NCBI GenBank assembly: GCA_946407725.1
Contig: CAMJPM010000007.1
Span: 1-64,000, forward strand
From: an uncultured Lachnospiraceae bacterium
GTDB lineage: Bacteria > Bacillota > Clostridia > Lachnospirales > Lachnospiraceae
Direction of reading: 5' to 3'
Length of the DNA stretch: 64,000 nucleotides
The translations under genes were made by a program, and so were the position numbers. Within the stretch, counting starts at the first letter, position 1, and every line of letters starts with the position of its first letter. Under the pieces are notes generated by a model. That model worked only from the letters and a program-made list of their open reading frames with translations, searched no databases and was not told where the DNA came from. Of the stretch, positions 1 to 9,433 are shown in pieces.

Positions 1-106
1 GGGCTTAATCCTGCTTCGCAGGACACGTTTCCGAAGGAAACGTGCCATATCGCTCTATTCATACTCGCAAAAACATCAGAGATATTTTTGCTCGTAGGTT
101 AAGCCC
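1..106. repeat. Structured palindromic element, copy 1: outer arms gggcttaa (1-8)/ttaagccc (99-106) enclosing three triloop hairpins (9-23, 24-44, 62-96)
   Basis: tcctgc-TTC-gcagga; cacgtttcc-GAA-ggaaacgtg; tactcgcaaaaacatc-AGA-gatatttttgctcgta (three mismatched positions); outer 8-bp inverted repeat. 5' boundary may lie outside the window. Confidence 0.75.
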
Positions 107-119
107 AGACTTGAGGTCT

Positions 120-200
120 GGGCTTAATCCTGCTTCGCAGGACACGTTTCCGAAGGAAACGTGCCATATCGCTCCGTGATTTTTCTGAAAGAAAAATCAC
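120..200. repeat. Structured palindromic element, copy 2 (direct repeat of 1-55 at 120-174) ending in a different triloop hairpin
   Basis: About 55 nt identical (gggcttaatcctgcttcgcaggacacgtttccgaaggaaacgtgccatatcgctc), then gtgatttttct-GAA-agaaaaatcac (176-200), which abuts the fucO stop codon and may serve as its terminator. Confidence 0.8.
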
Positions 201-205
201 TACGC

Positions 206-1351
206 TCACATGAGTTTCCTGAACATTGCTTCGAAGTCGGCGAGTTCTGCGTGTCTGGGGTTGCCGGGTGCGCAGGCGTCTGCTGCTGCGGACTCGCAGA
301 GGAAAGGCAGATCCTCTTCTTTAAGCTTCTCAAGCTTTGTGGGGATTCCCACATCAACAGAGAGCTGGCGAACTGCGTCAATTGCTGCCTGTCTGTAAGC
401 CTTCTCATCCATTCCTGTGGTGTCTACACCGAAGGCCTCGGCGATATTCTTAAACTTCGTGCCGGTATACTCCTGGTTGAACTCCATAACTATGGGAAGC
501 ATCATTGCGCATGCAACACCGTGGGGTGTGTCATATACCGCGCCAAGAGTGTGAGCCATGGAATGTGCAATTCCAAGTCCAACGTTTGAATAAGCCATAG
601 CCGTTACATACTGTGCCAGAGCCATTCCCTCGCGGCCGTCGGGATCATCCTCAACTGCCTTGCGGAGATTCTTTGCGATAAGCTGGATAGACTCTAAGTT
701 AAGCACATCAGCAAGCTCCCATGCTGCGCCTGTGGTGTAACCTTCGATGGCATGTGTAAGAGCGTCCATTCCGGTGGAAGCGGTAAGTCCCTTGGGCATG
801 GATGACATCATGTCGGGATCTACAACCGCGATATCGGGAATATCGTTAGGGTCTACACACACAAACTTTCTCTTCTTCTCAACATCGGTTATAACGTAGT
901 TGATGGTGGATTCAGCCCCTGTTCCACCTGTTGTGGGAACAGCGATGGTAAATACCGTGCGCTTCTTTGTGGGAGCAACACCCTCAAGGGAGCGGACATC
1001 CGCAAACTCGGGATTGTTAATGATGATTCCGATACCCTTACCTGTATCCATGGAAGAGCCGCCGCCAATGGTAATCATGCAGTCAGCGCCTGAATTCTTG
1101 TAGGCCTCTACTCCATGCTGTACATTTTCAATGGTGGGATTGGGCTTGATATCGGAATAAAGTTCATAGCCGATACCTTCCTTCTCAAGAAGATCCGTTA
1201 CCTTCTTCGTTACCCCAAACTTCACGAGATCAGGATCGGAAGCCACAAAAGCCTTCTTAAAACCCCTTGATTTGATAAGTCCCGGAATCTCCTGAATTGC
1301 CCCATGTCCGTGATACGAAATCCCATTCAGCACAAAACGATTAACTGCCAT
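206..1351 (-). CDS. fucO: Iron-containing alcohol dehydrogenase, lactaldehyde reductase (FucO)-like
   Basis: NNPEFADVRSLEG, INYVITD, RRKFVCVDP-like block, GMDALTHAIEGY, GIAHSMAHTLGAVYDTPHGVA match group III Fe-ADH/FucO. Confidence 0.85.
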   Translation of the reverse strand: MAVNRFVLNGISYHGHGAIQEIPGLIKSRGFKKAFVASDPDLVKFGVTKKVTDLLEKEGIGYELYSDIKPNPTIENVQHGVEAYKNSGADCMITIGGGSSMDTGKGIGIIINNPEFADVRSLEGVAPTKKRTVFTIAVPTTGGTGAESTINYVITDVEKKRKFVCVDPNDIPDIAVVDPDMMSSMPKGLTASTGMDALTHAIEGYTTGAAWELADVLNLESIQLIAKNLRKAVEDDPDGREGMALAQYVTAMAYSNVGLGIAHSMAHTLGAVYDTPHGVACAMMLPIVMEFNQEYTGTKFKNIAEAFGVDTTGMDEKAYRQAAIDAVRQLSVDVGIPTKLEKLKEEDLPFLCESAAADACAPGNPRHAELADFEAMFRKLM

Positions 1352-1471
1352 TCTTTTACCTCCTCGAAATTAAATGGATTTGCGGTTCCGGGCACCTTAT
1401 ATCCCGGCCGCACAGATATAAATATTGTACAACAAATGTCGGAAACATTCAAGAATTTTCTGTCAAATTGA

Positions 1472-2698
1472 CTATAAACTTTTAACGACCTCCAGCGCTT
1501 TTTCCAGCTGGTTGTCAGTACCGTCCTTCTGATAGAGATCAGCGTCAAACTCAACCATGACATCGGGTTCTATGCCTGTTCCCTGAATATTTATCCCTTT
1601 TGGAGTGTAATAACGGGAATTGGTGAGCTTTATTGCCGAACCGTCAGAAAGAGGATAGATGTTCTGTACGATCCCTTTTCCGAATGTGGCGGTTCCCACC
1701 ACGGTACCGGATCCGTAATCCTTTATTGCTCCGGTAAAAAGCTCGGAAGCACTGGCACTTGATGAATCCACCAGAACAACCAGGGGCAGCCCCAGCTCCT
1801 CAGGTGTTTCCGCATTATAATCCCTTCTGGATCCCCGGCTGTCCAGGGTATAGGTTACCACTCCCGTGGAAATGATGTCGTCGGCTATTTTTACCGCCGA
1901 ATCCACCATGCCTCCGCCGTTTCCCCTGAGATCTATTATAAGTCTTTTCATTCCCTGGTTTTTCAGGGAGGAAAGGGCGCTTTCAAACTGTTCCACCGTA
2001 ATACTCTCAAAAGTACCGATTAAGATATAGCCTGTTTCGCTGTCCAGCATATTGGAAGAAACTGTTATCGCCTCCACCTTCTGCCGGGGAATGGTAAACT
2101 CAATCTGTTCCATATCCTCTCCCCTGAGCATCACCACATCTACGCTGGTTCCCTTTCTCCCGCGGACCTTATCAACGAGATCAGACATATCCATACCGGA
2201 CACATATACACCGTCCACCATGTAAAAAATGTCTCCGATCTCCACTCCCGCTGCCTTCGCAGCCGAATCCTCGGAAGCAAAACCAGAGATCTCAAAAAAT
2301 CCTTTTTCGTTCTGGATGATGGTAACCCCTATGCCTTCAAAGGAGCCCTTATTTGATTCGGTAAGCCTGGAATACTCTTTAGCAGTGTAATAATCGGAAT
2401 ACTTGTCATTAAGGGATGCCACAAGGCCCTTATATATTCCTTCCGCCCGGTCTTCCGGAGTATCTCCGGATTTGTTATCCTCCTGGTAATCAAGATAATA
2501 ATAATCAATATAATTATTTATAATGCTTATCTTTTCCTTTACCTCTGAAGTGAGGAGAGAATCTCCCCCTGACGGGGTGAATCCGCGGCCCAGCAGAAAA
2601 TTATGGACTGATCCGCCGAAAAATATGATCAGAAGAGCTGTTAAAGAAAGCAGGAGGCCGGTAACCACCCCTCCCCAAAAACCGGGTTTTTCTTTCAT
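1472..2698 (-). CDS. S41 family C-terminal processing peptidase (CtpA-like) with PDZ domain
   Basis: N-terminal TM, PDZ (GIGVTI...GVEIGDIFYMVDG), catalytic region DLRGNGGG / LVDSSSASASELFTGAIKDYG / GKGIVQ. Confidence 0.93.
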   Translation of the reverse strand: MKEKPGFWGGVVTGLLLSLTALLIIFFGGSVHNFLLGRGFTPSGGDSLLTSEVKEKISIINNYIDYYYLDYQEDNKSGDTPEDRAEGIYKGLVASLNDKYSDYYTAKEYSRLTESNKGSFEGIGVTIIQNEKGFFEISGFASEDSAAKAAGVEIGDIFYMVDGVYVSGMDMSDLVDKVRGRKGTSVDVVMLRGEDMEQIEFTIPRQKVEAITVSSNMLDSETGYILIGTFESITVEQFESALSSLKNQGMKRLIIDLRGNGGGMVDSAVKIADDIISTGVVTYTLDSRGSRRDYNAETPEELGLPLVVLVDSSSASASELFTGAIKDYGSGTVVGTATFGKGIVQNIYPLSDGSAIKLTNSRYYTPKGINIQGTGIEPDVMVEFDADLYQKDGTDNQLEKALEVVKSL

Positions 2699-2699
2699 G

Positions 2700-3599
2700 T
2701 TACACCCTTAAATGCTTCCGGGCAGTCACAAAGCTTCCCAAAAATCCTATACCCGCACCCAGTATCAGTGATGCAGGCACAAGAGTAGTGAATATTTCGC
2801 TGATAGATAAAAACTGCAGAAGAGAATCCAGCACCGCAAACCGGTCCACCAAATACTCTATTGCTTTTTTATAGATAAAATAGATGGCTGCAAGGGGAAT
2901 TGCCGCTCCCACAAGGCCGAGTATCATTCCCTCTATCACAAAGGGCGCCCTTACAACGAAATCCGTTGCGCCGATGAGCTTCATAATATATATCTCTTCA
3001 CGCCGTACCGTGATACCTATTGCCACCGTGTTGCTTATAAGGAATATGGATACGGCCAGAAGGATAAGTATTATTCCCATGGAGACATAGGAGATAAGGG
3101 AATTCACACTGGTGAGCATTGTGGCAACAACAGCGGATTTCCGTACCTGTCTCACACCAGGAAGGGATTCTATATATGAGACCAGGTTTTCCTGCATGGA
3201 GATATCGTTCATGTAAATCTCGTAGTTGGAATCCTCTGCCAGAGGGTTATCGTCCCCGAAGCTGTCCACGTAATCCCCGAGATTTTCGGCCTTAAAGGAT
3301 TCCCATGCCTCTTCCGCAGAGACATATACCAGCTTTGAGACCTCTGCCCTTTTATCTATCTCATCACCTATGGCTTTAATTCCCTCATCCGAGAGCCCTT
3401 CGTCAAAAAATACCGTAATGGCGACGCCGGCCTGGGCTTTCCTGACTATATTTGAAAAATTCAGCACAATGGAATAGAACACCCCGAAGAGAAAAACGCA
3501 GGATGCTATAGTCGCAATAGTGGCCAGAGAGAATATCTTGTTTCTGAATATATTTTTGACACCCTGACCAATAGCATAGAAAACCGCACTAATCCTCAT
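2700..3599 (-). CDS. ftsX: Cell division protein FtsX
   Basis: Four-TM permease layout, IRREEI-like EIYIMKLIGATDFVVRAPFVIEGMILGLVGA; directly follows ftsE. Confidence 0.93.
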   Translation of the reverse strand: MRISAVFYAIGQGVKNIFRNKIFSLATIATIASCVFLFGVFYSIVLNFSNIVRKAQAGVAITVFFDEGLSDEGIKAIGDEIDKRAEVSKLVYVSAEEAWESFKAENLGDYVDSFGDDNPLAEDSNYEIYMNDISMQENLVSYIESLPGVRQVRKSAVVATMLTSVNSLISYVSMGIILILLAVSIFLISNTVAIGITVRREEIYIMKLIGATDFVVRAPFVIEGMILGLVGAAIPLAAIYFIYKKAIEYLVDRFAVLDSLLQFLSISEIFTTLVPASLILGAGIGFLGSFVTARKHLRV

Positions 3600-4278
3600 C
3601 TATATAACCACCCTTTTTCTGATCGCTCACAATGACACCCTTTTTCATCGTGATAACTCTTTTACGCATCTCATTCACGATCTCACGGTTATGGGTGACC
3701 ACAAGGACCGTAGTGCCGTTCTTATTGATCTGCTCCAGTAATTTCATTATTTCCCAGGAGTTCTTGGGATCCAGATTTCCCGTGGGCTCATCTGCCAGAA
3801 GGATCGGCGGATCATTGATAATGGCTCTTGCAAGGGCTACTCTCTGCTGCTCTCCTCCAGAAAGCTGCCTGGGCCTGCTCTTGTATTTTTCGGCAAGTCC
3901 CACAAGAGACAGCACCCCCGGTACATTCCGCCTTATCTCCCGGGCGGGAACCGAGATGACCCTCTGGGCAAAAGCCACGTTCTCATAAACATTTCTGTCC
4001 TTTAACAACCGGAAATCCTGGAATACCACGCCTATACTCCTGCGGTATTTTGGAATCTTCCGGTGCTTCAGCTTCACCACATCCGTGTGGTTTACGATTA
4101 TCCTTCCGCTGGTAGGGGTCAGCTCCCGAAGCAGAAGCTTTATGAGAGTGGATTTTCCCGATCCCGAATCCCCCACGATAAATACGAATTCTCCCTTTTC
4201 TATGTGGAGACTGATATTGTTCAGTGCCGGCGCCCCGGCTGTGGAATATGACTTATTAACGTCTTCAAGAATGATCAT
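3589..4278 (-). CDS. ftsE: Cell division ATP-binding protein FtsE
   Basis: Walker [10 protein letters not shown], signature [34 protein letters not shown]. Confidence 0.95.
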   Translation of the reverse strand: MIILEDVNKSYSTAGAPALNNISLHIEKGEFVFIVGDSGSGKSTLIKLLLRELTPTSGRIIVNHTDVVKLKHRKIPKYRRSIGVVFQDFRLLKDRNVYENVAFAQRVISVPAREIRRNVPGVLSLVGLAEKYKSRPRQLSGGEQQRVALARAIINDPPILLADEPTGNLDPKNSWEIMKLLEQINKNGTTVLVVTHNREIVNEMRKRVITMKKGVIVSDQKKGGYIDED

Positions 4279-4290
4279 AAAAATTTCCCG

Positions 4291-5382
4291 TTAAAAATTT
4301 ATTTCTTCCATGTACTTCATGTATTTTGCCACCATAAGGGCAATCTTGAAGGTAATGGCATCTTCAAAGATCCGAAGATCCAGACCTGTGGTCTTCTGCA
4401 GTTTATCAAGCCTGTAGACCAAGGTATTCCTGTGTATGTAGAGCTGACGGCTTGTTTCGGACACATTGAGGGAATTCTCAAAAAACTTGTTAATAGTGGC
4501 AAGTGTCTCATCATCGAATTCCTCGGGAGAGCGCCCCTCGAATATCTCCTGGATGAACATCCTGCAGAGGGGAATTGGCAGCTGGTATATGATCCTGCCG
4601 ATCCCCAGTGAGCTGTAGGCCACCACGGTTCTCTCTTCAAAGAAGATCTTTCCCACGTCCAGAGCCATTTTGGCCTCTTTATATGAACGGCTCACATCCT
4701 TGATATCATCCACGGATGTCCCGTAGGAGATCCTTATCTTCGCTGCACCCTCATTTCCCAGGTATTCCAGCATTTTCTCCGCTATACCCTTGTTCTCGTC
4801 AGCGGTCTTTTCCTCTGTATGCTCATGCACCACGATGACATTCTTTTCATCCACCGCAGTGACAAAATCCGACGTTACGGATATAAAGTACTCCCTCACC
4901 ATCTCCAGAACTGTGGTATTGTTCTCCCCCTCGGATTCTATCAAAAAAACTGTTCTCTTTACATCAGTGGCTATGTGGAGCTTCTTTGCCCTGTTAAATA
5001 TATCCACCAGAAGAAGATTGTCAAGGATAAGATTTTTAATGAAATTATCCTTGTCAAAGCGTTCTTTATACGCAACCAGCAGCCCCTGTATCTGGAATGC
5101 CGCAATCTTTCCCGCCATATAGGCATCTTCACCGCTGCCGTTAGTGGCAAGAATGTATTCCAGCTGCTGATCATCATCACGGATCTTAAAAAACTGATAT
5201 CCGTGTATCTCCTGGCTGTCTGCCGGAGATGCGGCAAATGTTCTGATATCCTGTTCCCCCGCAGCAGTCAATTTAAAAGTATCGGCCAGGCTCCTGCCCT
5301 CGGTATCAAACACACTCATATCGATCCTGGTAATATCCTTAAGCCCGTCAACAGTATTCTGAAGTATCTGGTTTGAAATCAT
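4291..5382 (-). CDS. CdaR/PucR-family transcriptional regulator (sugar-diacid recognition domain plus PucR C-terminal HTH)
   Basis: N-terminal diacid-recognition-like region; C-terminal NSLNVSETSRQLYIHRNTLVYRLDKLQKTTGLDLR. Confidence 0.9.
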   Translation of the reverse strand: MISNQILQNTVDGLKDITRIDMSVFDTEGRSLADTFKLTAAGEQDIRTFAASPADSQEIHGYQFFKIRDDDQQLEYILATNGSGEDAYMAGKIAAFQIQGLLVAYKERFDKDNFIKNLILDNLLLVDIFNRAKKLHIATDVKRTVFLIESEGENNTTVLEMVREYFISVTSDFVTAVDEKNVIVVHEHTEEKTADENKGIAEKMLEYLGNEGAAKIRISYGTSVDDIKDVSRSYKEAKMALDVGKIFFEERTVVAYSSLGIGRIIYQLPIPLCRMFIQEIFEGRSPEEFDDETLATINKFFENSLNVSETSRQLYIHRNTLVYRLDKLQKTTGLDLRIFEDAITFKIALMVAKYMKYMEEINF

Positions 5383-5509
5383 ATTTCTACTCCTTCTCAG
5401 GCACCCATGCTAAATACCATTTTAATGCTATAATACAAAAAATGGAATACTTTGACCGATATTTTTTGTGAATTATTTACAAATCAGATGATTTTCTTTC
5501 ACACAAGCG

Positions 5510-6346
5510 CTAATCCGCTCCATCATCCGGGCTTTCATTACGGTTTTCATCCGCTTCCTCATCCGGCTTTTCATCTGAATTGTCCCCCAGGCTGACCTTA
5601 TTCCCAAATTCAATTATCTTTTCGGGATCCGGGAACTCTTCCATCTTCCTGTTTTCGGAGCTGTCGGCTGAAGCGCTCTCCCTGTCATAGGTATTCAGGG
5701 CATTCTTAAACAGCCTCCGCATCAGGAATTCGCTTAAGCCTCCCTTTTTCACGGCTCCCCTGCTGTTGACTCTTAAGGATACATCCCTTATAACCACTAT
5801 CAGCTGGGCATTCAGCTTCATCCTGTTTTCCCTGATAAAGCGTTCTGCATCCGGGGATTCCAGATTCATCATTATGACATCCGGCAGGCTGCTGTTTACC
5901 TCATTCACTATGGAATCATCTCCGCCTGCGGTATCCTCCCTGGAAGCGGCATAAACGATATTTAAGGGGCCGTAAAAGCCCGTAAGGGATTCCTGCAGGG
6001 CATCCAGCTTCTGCTTCGTCTGTGAGATCAGAAAAACTCCCCGTCCTTCCTTTGAGATCTTCCGAAGGAGCCCTTTAAGGAAAAGGTTGCTCTCTATCTC
6101 CCTTCCCCGGGATCTGCTGGACACATTTCCCGCCTGAAGTATGTCATTATTTGTGGGAATCAGCAGGTCCATGTTTTCCAGGTCTTCCTTCATGCTTTCA
6201 TCCGCGCTTGCTTTCAGCAGCACATCATGGGTTATGAAGTCTACCGTATTGCATATACCGTTATTCAGATACATGGTTATACGGCGCATGGACTCTCTTA
6301 CGGAATAATCCTTAAACTCTATTCCCAGCACTGTAAGTTTTTTCAT
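5510..6346 (-). CDS. WecG/TagA/CpsF-family glycosyltransferase (divergent, acidic C-terminal tail)
   Basis: VLGIEFKDYSVRESMRRI, DLLIPTNNDI, GVFLISQTKQKLDAL; start placed at the internal ATG MKKLTVLG (6346) rather than the ORF-track start. Confidence 0.7.
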   Translation of the reverse strand: MKKLTVLGIEFKDYSVRESMRRITMYLNNGICNTVDFITHDVLLKASADESMKEDLENMDLLIPTNNDILQAGNVSSRSRGREIESNLFLKGLLRKISKEGRGVFLISQTKQKLDALQESLTGFYGPLNIVYAASREDTAGGDDSIVNEVNSSLPDVIMMNLESPDAERFIRENRMKLNAQLIVVIRDVSLRVNSRGAVKKGGLSEFLMRRLFKNALNTYDRESASADSSENRKMEEFPDPEKIIEFGNKVSLGDNSDEKPDEEADENRNESPDDGAD

Positions 6347-6411
6347 AACGGGTAGTATAACATATATTGGAAAAAATACCAAAAAAAGCTGATAAATGTT
6401 ATAATTCAAAT

Positions 6412-7833
6412 ATGCACAACACCGGAAAAGACAATAAAAAAGCCGTTCCAAAGCCGGAACTGATACTGCTTTTCACTGCAGCCGCAGGGAGTATTCTCTA
6501 TATCTCCCTTATATTCAATGACAATCTCTGGGTTGACGAAGCCTTCACTGCAGCCCTCATAAGGGGAAGCATGGCGGAGGTGATACGTGATACGGTAAAT
6601 GATACCCTTCCGCCCTTTTACAACGTGGCGGGAAAGCTCCTCACAGCGGTTTTTGGTTTTTCCCCTTTAGTTCTAAAGCTTTTTTCCTGTATTCCCATGA
6701 TCCTCTTAATGTTTTTCGGAGGCAGGAAGCTGTTTTCTGTCTGCGGCTTCAGAACTGCTTTTCTTTATGAGCTTTTTCTGATAGCCATGCCCCATTTCCT
6801 GCACTACGGTGTGGAGATCAGGATGTACAGCTGGGGTGTTTTCGCCTGCGGTATGGCCGGGACATGCTTTCTGAATATACTTAAGGATGATGCTTCTTTG
6901 ATTCCCCTGTCATTATTCACGGTCTTTGCAGGCTATATACACCATTTTGCCCTGGTATCCTGCGGAATGCTGTGGCTTATGCTGCTCCTTATCATGCTGG
7001 TAAAACGGGATATCCGGGAGTTAAAAAAATACGGCTTAAATCTTCTCCTGATATTTCTCCTTTATCTTCCCGGCCTCCTCCTTACGGTATTCCAGATAAA
7101 GAACGCCAGCTCCTATTTTTCCATGGCTCCCCTTTCCTTTAACTCGCTTTTAAGCGACATAAGGTTTCCTTTTGTGACAAATATAACCCTGTTGTCGGCC
7201 CTGCTCCTTGTTTCATGTTTTGCTGCTGTTGTTTTCTGCCTTCTCCCCCGGATAAAGGCTGAAAACGCCTTTGAGGGGCTCTGCCTTCTCTCTGTCATTT
7301 TTCTGACTCTGTTTTTCGGCTACGGCGTATCTCTTTTGGCAGGAAGAAGTCTTTTTACTGCCAGATATCTCGTTCCCTCCCTTGCTCTTTTGTGGATGGG
7401 GATAGCCTGTTTTACCGATGCTGCCGTATCGGCCCTTGATAACAACCGCTTTCTCATGCTGTTTGCCGCGGTGATTATAGTACTGACCGGCGAGCAGGAC
7501 TACCGTCAGGCCTTCAGGGAAGAATACGTACGCGGTGCGGAAATCATGGAAGCATACTTCAGAGATAATATTTCCGTGGGAGACAGGTACATTATCCATG
7601 AAGATGTGCCGGAGATCGAAATATGCTTAAAATACTATTGTCCGGCTCTTAAAAAAACCGGCTGGAAAAAAGCAGCCGAAACAGCCGGAAATCTGTGGCT
7701 CTTCGACAGGGGAGACAGCAAAAAACCGCTTGAAAAAGCGGCTGAATACGGCTATAATCCGAAGTATATAAGCGACTTCTGTTTTGACCGTTATTCCTTT
7801 TCCCTCTATAAACTGGAAAAGGAAGAAAACTGA
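6412..7833 (+). CDS. GT-C type membrane glycosyltransferase (ArnT/GT39-like)
   Basis: Multi-TM protein with SLIFNDNLWVDEAFTAALI and LPPFYNVAGKLLTAVFG motifs; start MHNTGK at 6412 supported by an extended -10 just upstream. Confidence 0.8.
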   Translation: MHNTGKDNKKAVPKPELILLFTAAAGSILYISLIFNDNLWVDEAFTAALIRGSMAEVIRDTVNDTLPPFYNVAGKLLTAVFGFSPLVLKLFSCIPMILLMFFGGRKLFSVCGFRTAFLYELFLIAMPHFLHYGVEIRMYSWGVFACGMAGTCFLNILKDDASLIPLSLFTVFAGYIHHFALVSCGMLWLMLLLIMLVKRDIRELKKYGLNLLLIFLLYLPGLLLTVFQIKNASSYFSMAPLSFNSLLSDIRFPFVTNITLLSALLLVSCFAAVVFCLLPRIKAENAFEGLCLLSVIFLTLFFGYGVSLLAGRSLFTARYLVPSLALLWMGIACFTDAAVSALDNNRFLMLFAAVIIVLTGEQDYRQAFREEYVRGAEIMEAYFRDNISVGDRYIIHEDVPEIEICLKYYCPALKKTGWKKAAETAGNLWLFDRGDSKKPLEKAAEYGYNPKYISDFCFDRYSFSLYKLEKEEN

Positions 7834-7880
7834 AGCTCCTTATAGATCTTATTGACATTCCAGGGAAGGAGGCTGGACAT

Positions 7881-8099
7881 ATGGATGTGTCGTCATTAAT
7901 GGATGTATCTTCATTAGCAATGCCCGATATTGCCGGTTTATCTATGTCCATGGCAAGAAATAAAACCCTTCAGGATGTGGGAACTGCTCTTCTTTCCAAC
8001 GCGCTAAGCGTTCAGGAAAGTCAGGGTGCTGCAACGGTCGGCATGATGGAGAGGTCTGTAACTCCTGAAATAGGCGGAAATATTGATGCGAGGGCATAA
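7881..8099 (+). CDS. YjfB-family putative motility protein
   Basis: LQDVGTALLSNALSVQESQGAATVGMMERSVTPEIGGNIDARA matches the YjfB_motility family; good RBS aaggagg. Confidence 0.8.
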   Translation: MDVSSLMDVSSLAMPDIAGLSMSMARNKTLQDVGTALLSNALSVQESQGAATVGMMERSVTPEIGGNIDARA

Positions 8100-8113
8100 A
8101 AGGCGTATCAAAG

Positions 8114-8149
8114 AAAAAACGGGGCTGCTGCATGGCGGCTCCGTTTTTC
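8114..8149. terminator. Bidirectional intrinsic terminator between yjfB and the CPBP protease
   Basis: aaaaacggggc...gctccgttttt, 11-bp stem (one wobble) between convergent genes. Confidence 0.7.
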
Positions 8150-8150
8150 T

Positions 8151-9128
8151 CTATCTAAATCCATTGATCATCATCAGCGTCATCTCGGCAAGAGCTATTA
8201 CCACGCCTATGACAACAGGCACCGTGATAACAGGAGGTTTCCTGACGGTAACTATATTTCCGGAGGGGGTAACAGCCTTAAGTACGGTTACCCGGAATAT
8301 CCGGTAAAGCCTGAATTTGCCTCCCGGCTCGTGCTCAGCGATCTTTGCGAGAAGGAACCCCGCTGCCCCGGTAAAGATCACTGCCAGCATGGCATAGATC
8401 CCCAGGGAACCGATAAGCTCCGCTTTGGAATAATCCTGCGCTAAGGCTTCGGGCATATACTCCTTTATGGCAAAGGTGCCTGCCACGCTGCTGAAATTGA
8501 TCATAAAATGACCGATAAGCCCCGGCCACAGGCTGTTTGTAACCTCATTCAATATCCCGAATACCACTCCCAGCACAAAGGCATATCCCATCTGGTTAAA
8601 ATTCAGATGCATGAGGCCGAATAAAAATGCCTGCAGCAGAATTGCGGCCAGAAAACGCCCCGATTTACGTAATCCCGCATAGATTATGCCTCTGAAAGCC
8701 AGCTCCTCCGCCAGGGGTCCTATGATCGCGAGCACCAGTGCCACATAGAGAAAGGTGCTGTTCTCACTAAAATACTGCTCTGCGATCTCCATGGCCACAT
8801 TATCCGAAAATAACAGCGTTATGGCGTTTACAAGGGATACCAGGGGTTCTATGCAGAATACCAGCAGGATCACCATCACCACCGTTCCCGGCTTTATCTT
8901 CTTGAAGCGGAAGATCTCTTCCACCTCCGCACCGGAGAACAGGGCTATCAGAAATCCCGGCACCAGCACAATGCTTTCAGTTAAGATGATATTCTGAAAA
9001 AGCGGCAGCGTTAAAGAGCCTCCTCTCCATGCCGCGATAGACATGAGTAAAGAGGCTCCCGTATACAGGATGATTATTAAAGTAAAAGCCATTCCTGATC
9101 TGAACGGCGTCATCCCTCTTGTTTTCAC
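8151..9128 (-). CDS. CPBP family intramembrane glutamic endopeptidase
   Basis: GPLAEELAFRGIIYAGLRK (EExxxR) and FGLMHLNFNQMGYAFVLGVVFG. Confidence 0.93.
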   Translation of the reverse strand: MKTRGMTPFRSGMAFTLIIILYTGASLLMSIAAWRGGSLTLPLFQNIILTESIVLVPGFLIALFSGAEVEEIFRFKKIKPGTVVMVILLVFCIEPLVSLVNAITLLFSDNVAMEIAEQYFSENSTFLYVALVLAIIGPLAEELAFRGIIYAGLRKSGRFLAAILLQAFLFGLMHLNFNQMGYAFVLGVVFGILNEVTNSLWPGLIGHFMINFSSVAGTFAIKEYMPEALAQDYSKAELIGSLGIYAMLAVIFTGAAGFLLAKIAEHEPGGKFRLYRIFRVTVLKAVTPSGNIVTVRKPPVITVPVVIGVVIALAEMTLMMINGFR

Positions 9129-9358
9129 TGGTTCATCATAAAGTTAACAAGCTTGTCAATATCAGCGGGCTCATAGGCTACCAGCTCAAGCTCCGCAATG
9201 GTTCCGTCAGAAAAGATGTTTGCCATTGAAACATACTGTGACAGCTTGCTCTTCAGATTAAGACGGTCGCCTTCTCCTGTTACAAGCTCAACCTTGCCCT
9301 TGCACTCGTCTACTACCTTAAAAAACTTGTCAATGTCTGTAATGTTCTGAACTTTCAT
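9125..9358 (-). CDS. Small conserved protein of unknown function (77 aa)
   Basis: Compact ORF with good RBS (gaaaggag), overlaps the CPBP gene by 4 nt (operonic). Confidence 0.7.
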   Translation of the reverse strand: MKVQNITDIDKFFKVVDECKGKVELVTGEGDRLNLKSKLSQYVSMANIFSDGTIAELELVAYEPADIDKLVNFMMNQ

Positions 9359-9433
9359 TTTATGTTTCTCCTTTCTTTAATACCCGGCTTCGATTTGCAG
9401 CTCCTTTTGCTGATTTGAAGCCTGCCGCCATGA

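Noticed and set aside
124-408. 94-aa and 142-aa ORFs across the left-edge hairpin element
   Set aside because: They overlap fucO on the opposite strand or in another frame and traverse palindromes; no coding support.
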